From Rotaria sp. Silwood1 (lineage: Eukaryota > Rotifera > Eurotatoria > Philodinida > Philodinidae): DNA of 64,000 nucleotides. The DNA lies in the NCBI GenBank assembly GCA_905250075.1, contig CAJNOP010000353.1:1-64000 (forward strand), in the 5' to 3' direction. The notes under the pieces are model-generated. The model saw only the letters and a program-made list of their open reading frames with translations. It did not search any database and had not been told where the DNA came from. This document shows, in pieces, positions 61,028-64,000 of the stretch (position 1 is its first letter; each line of letters starts with the position of its first letter). The translations under genes and the position numbers were made by a program.

Positions 61028-61323
61028 TGGCTTTGCGACTTTGCTGCGCAAAAATAAAATCCTCCAATTGGCATTTTGATGAGGAACCTCATCATTTCTT
61101 CTTGAGATGCTGAACTTGCAGCACAGGTGCGATTCTGCTTAGCAGTGTTGTAGATTCCAGTTGTACTGTGTAATGGGAAGGTTGGTAAGAGGTTCTCACC
61201 AAGAATAATTGTGCAATAGCAAGTACAGTATGCTTGCTATAAAATCTAGTCACGGGAAAACTTCTAGATCGAGTCAAAACGCACCCGGGTGCTGGAGAAT
61301 GTTATCTAGGCGCGGTAGGGATG
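61028..61323. other. 3' flank of ART-TPR gene
   Basis: Nothing recognised. Confidence 0.3.
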
Positions 61324-61877
61324 TACAGGGTTGCGAAAAATGTTTTGTCCGGTGGTTACAGCTCCAACGACAAATGGTATCAATATTGAATTTTATCCCA
61401 AACGGAAGCTCGTCAAAAATGGGGTTTATCCATACGAATAAATAAGGGCTATAAAGACTTTTTTCTATCGAACTTGCATAATTTCTAGAAATGCATGAAC
61501 CACAGTCATAGCAAAACTTTCTTTTATCATACAGAGCTCAAACTATCTCTGATAAAAAATTACTAAACATAGAAATATTCTCCTTACTTTTTATGGCGTA
61601 ATGAATGATAAAAAGTAAAGGTAACTTTGCTGGATTCAGTATTCTATATCAGAAGTAGTTTGAGTTCTCTGCGATAAAAGAAAGTTTTCTTATCACTGTG
61701 GTTCATGCGTTTCTAGAAATTATGCAAGTTCGATAGAAAAAAGTCTTTATAGCCCTTATTTATTCGTATGGATAAACCCCATTTTTGACGAGCTTCCGTT
61801 TGGGATAAAATTCAATATTGATACCATTTGTCGTTGGAGCTGTAACCACCGGACAAAACATTTTTCGCAACCCTGTA
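61324..61877. mobile_element. Near-perfect palindromic TIR element (MITE)
   Basis: TA-flanked termini CAGGGTTGCGAAAAATGTTT at both ends. The arms are about 265 bp each, almost identical (for example CATCAAATG-free stretches GGTTACAGCTCCAACGACAA and AAGTCTTTATAGCCCTTATT), meeting in a short centre near 61590-61610. This is the best-preserved and so probably youngest fold-back element here. No ORF for a transposase. Confidence 0.85.
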
Positions 61878-62384
61878 CAATTTATAGGCTTTTGGCTTTA
61901 GTAGGAAAAAGGTGAAGATTAAGAAAGAGCAGGCACCGCGAAGAAATCATGAGTACTTTTGCTGATAACGACGATACTCAGCGTGCTACATCGTTCCTGT
62001 TTTAATGGATATCATGTGAATGATTATCTTCATTTGGACTGAAGTGACACTTAAGTCCGTAAGGATGGCGTAAATTGCATACATTGATCAGTTGGTTGCT
62101 CAATAATAAGGGAGCATAACACCGTCTTGTGAGTAGCGTGTTGCAGGACGGCTGAGACTGATTGAACTTGCAGTTACGATTACGGTCATGACCGTTGCAG
62201 TAATGCTGAGTAGAAGTGAACCGGTGTTAATAACGAACGCTAAAATATTCATGCATGTTGTTGCTATAGGCTTCCTTTGATTGTACATACATGAAGAAAT
62301 CTTCAGCTCTATACTTATATTGATATTTCATCCAGTTTTCTCAATCTAAAGTACTATGTACACTCTAAAAAAATAGGTATTCCA
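61878..62384. other. Intergenic, weak minus ORF
   Basis: A minus-strand 62-codon ORF (62100-62288) has one hydrophobic segment (ILAFVINTGSLLLSITATVM) and no other evidence of being a gene. Confidence 0.3.
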
Positions 62385-62540
62385 GAAAACCCTTAGAGGG
62401 TTTCCGAGTTTGTTACTATAGGAAACCCTTTAAGGGTTTCCGAAGAAGGGTTTCCGAGACCTCGGAAACCCATAGTACCCATTATAGCTAAACCTCAAAT
62501 ACCTCTTCGGAAACCCAAAGAAAAGGTTTCCGAATGCGGT
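62385..62540. repeat. Cluster of inverted GGTTTCCGA motifs
   Basis: At least seven copies of GGTTTCCGA or its reverse complement in about 150 bp. Three local palindromes: AAACCCTTAGAGGGTTT, GGAAACCCTTTAAGGGTTTCC-type, and GGTTTCCGAGACCTCGGAAACC-type near 62450-62470. The function is unknown; it could be the end of a fold-back element or a protein-binding cluster. Confidence 0.65.
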
Positions 62541-62829
62541 TAAAGCTCTACCAAGCTAGCCTAGACAGGAATCCATCGCTTCTCTGCCAGCAGCAACAAG
62601 CATTCACAGCGGCCACAGACATTCAATGAGGTTCTGTTGTGAATCTATTCACACCAAGAAATAACTAGAACAGTCATTAAAGGTCAGCAACACACGGAAT
62701 TTAGAGAAAAACCTTAATTATCCAGATGCACTTCGTCGCACCATTACCAAACCATCAAGAAGCTAAATATAACGGCCTTCTCCACCTAAAAAATGAACAA
62801 AAGAAGCAATTTTTCATCGAAAATCATCT

Positions 62830-64000
62830 AAACTCACCCGTTTTCTTCACATTCAACCACATCAAAACTAATGAGCACCCTTTCGCATGTAAAACATAAT
62901 TCAACCAAAATAGTTAATGAACGAATTTCATAGCTCATCAAACATTACCCTACGACAATCATCTAAAACTGAAAAGAAAATTATATTTTAATTTACTAAA
63001 TTGATTCAAACTCACCCGACCTATTGCGAGAAAACAATTCTAAGGATGAAAATAAAATTTCATTTTCGTACAATAATTTGAACAAACTTTCCATATATAC
63101 TAATATATAAAACGAATCTACAAATAAAAATGAAACTGTTTTTTAATTTAAAGAATTTTTGTCCAACTCACCAGATCTATGAATATAAAACGAATCTAAA
63201 AATGAAAATAGAATTGTATTTTTATTTAATGCATTGATTCAGACTCACCGGATATATCGATATCACACGAGTCTAAAAATACAAATGAAACTTTAATTTA
63301 GAAAACTGATTCAAACTTACCAAATCGGTCGATATTAAATGAATCTAAAAATAAAAATAAAATTTCATGTTCATTTAGTAATTGGAGTAAACTCACCAGA
63401 TATATTGAGATATAAAACGAATCTAAACGTAAAAGCGAAACTTCATTTTCATTTAGTAATTGAAATAAACTTACATGATGTATTGAAATATAAAACGAAG
63501 ATAAAAATAAAATAAAATATTATTTTAATTTAATAAATTGATTGAAACTTACTGGATCCACCAATATCGCATGAATCCAAAAACTGAAAATAAAATTGTA
63601 TTTTTATTTTATTCATCGATTCAAACTCCCTGAATCTATTGCCAGACCGCGAATCTAAAAGTAAAAATGAACTTTCATTCTTATTTAGTAATTCCAATGA
63701 ACTCACCCGACATATTGAGTTATAAAACGAATCTAAAAATAAAAACAAAATTTCATTTTAATTTGTTAAATTGATTCAAACTCACTAGATCTATCGATAT
63801 CCCACGAATCTAAAAATAAAAATAGAATTTCATTTTCATTTAGTAATTGGAATAAACTCACCGGATATATTGATAAATTCGGTTCGAATCTCCAAACATA
63901 AGTTAAAGATTGTATTTTTATTTAATAAATTGAATTAACTCACGCTTTTTTTTCGATTTTCGAAACAAATTGATGAAATAAAATGAAATTGTATTTTAAT
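62830..64000 (-). repeat. Tandem ~77-bp repeat with splice-site-like units (possible microexon gene)
   Basis: From about 63010 to the window end the sequence repeats every 72-84 bp. On the minus strand each unit reads T-rich tract, TAG, 24-28 nt beginning ATTCGTTTTATAT or similar, then GTGAGT/GTAAGT, then about 50 nt AT-rich. Putative microexons with both splice sites: 63016-63039, 63172-63195, 63249-63272, 63321-63344, 63397-63422, 63707-63732, 63786-63809, 63862-63889. Units at 63475, 63553 and 63631 lack one of the two sites, and one near 63117 has no good donor. Five of the eight are 24 nt. Related donors or acceptors appear near 62950 and 62835. No start or stop exon is inside the window, so this is a repeat for certain and a gene only by inference. 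Confidence 0.6.

Noticed and set aside
63875-63893. GGTTCGAATC as a tRNA B box
   Set aside because: No A box or acceptor stem at the right distance; it lies inside a unit of the 77-bp repeat.
63010-64000. Regular ~77-bp repeats as a CRISPR array
   Set aside because: Both the repeat and the spacer parts are similar between units, the host is eukaryotic, and splice-like motifs explain the pattern better.

Overview
The window is AT-rich eukaryotic DNA with compact multi-exon genes. Introns are mostly 50-130 nt with GT(A/G)AGT-like donors and T-rich AG acceptors. I infer a bdelloid rotifer. The reasons are short TGTGGG-like G-rich repeats (the published bdelloid telomere unit), mono-ADP-ribosyltransferase proteins carrying kinesin-light-chain-type TPRs, and F-box, LRR and class A GPCR fragments of the kind expanded in bdelloids. 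No ribosomal or mitochondrial marker is present, so the assignment is inference. Two runs of N are assembly gaps (20008-20107, exactly 100; 60583-60829, 247).

Layout. 0.2-2.9 kb: broken CCCH zinc-finger/DEAH-box helicase (minus). 6.5-14.4 kb: a complete 17-exon separase (minus); one intron is swollen to 1.43 kb by a palindromic transposon. 17.7-19.2 kb: two-exon ADP-ribosyltransferase with a C-terminal receiver-like domain. 22.0-23.4 kb: RING/TRAF-type zinc-finger/LRR protein. 25.2-25.6 kb: single-C2-domain protein. 27.6-28.4 kb: decayed ubiquitin-like gene. 29.5-30.4 kb: intronless SAM methyltransferase. 33.6-34.0 kb: small secreted cysteine-rich protein. 34.8-47.9 kb: mainly broken genes (WWE-ART, F-box, LRR, unknown, EGF-like) around one intact GPCR. 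50.7-53.3 kb and 58.0-61.0 kb: two ART-TPR proteins. 54.7-55.9 kb: broken cathepsin-L-like gene. 56.6-57.2 kb: retrotransposon ORF1-like reading frame that runs straight into telomere-like repeat. 62.8-64.0 kb: tandem ~77-bp repeat whose units look like 24-26-nt microexons on the minus strand.

Two repeat themes run through the window. First, at least twelve loci have a G-rich TGTGGG-like array followed after a few bases by its C-rich inverse, always in that order. Several touch the broken edge of a gene fragment. They look like telomere-capped breaks joined head to head, or like an undescribed hairpin element. Second, at least six fold-back elements have mariner-like termini at TA dinucleotides, several sharing a CAAAAGTT-like core, and one more has piggyBac-like TTAA ends.

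Four ART loci (17.7, 34.8, 50.7, 58.0 kb) combine one ART core with different partners: a receiver-like domain after it, WWE before it, or a receiver-like domain before and TPRs after. This suggests a shuffled, perhaps innate-immune-like, protein family. The other genes show no common pathway.
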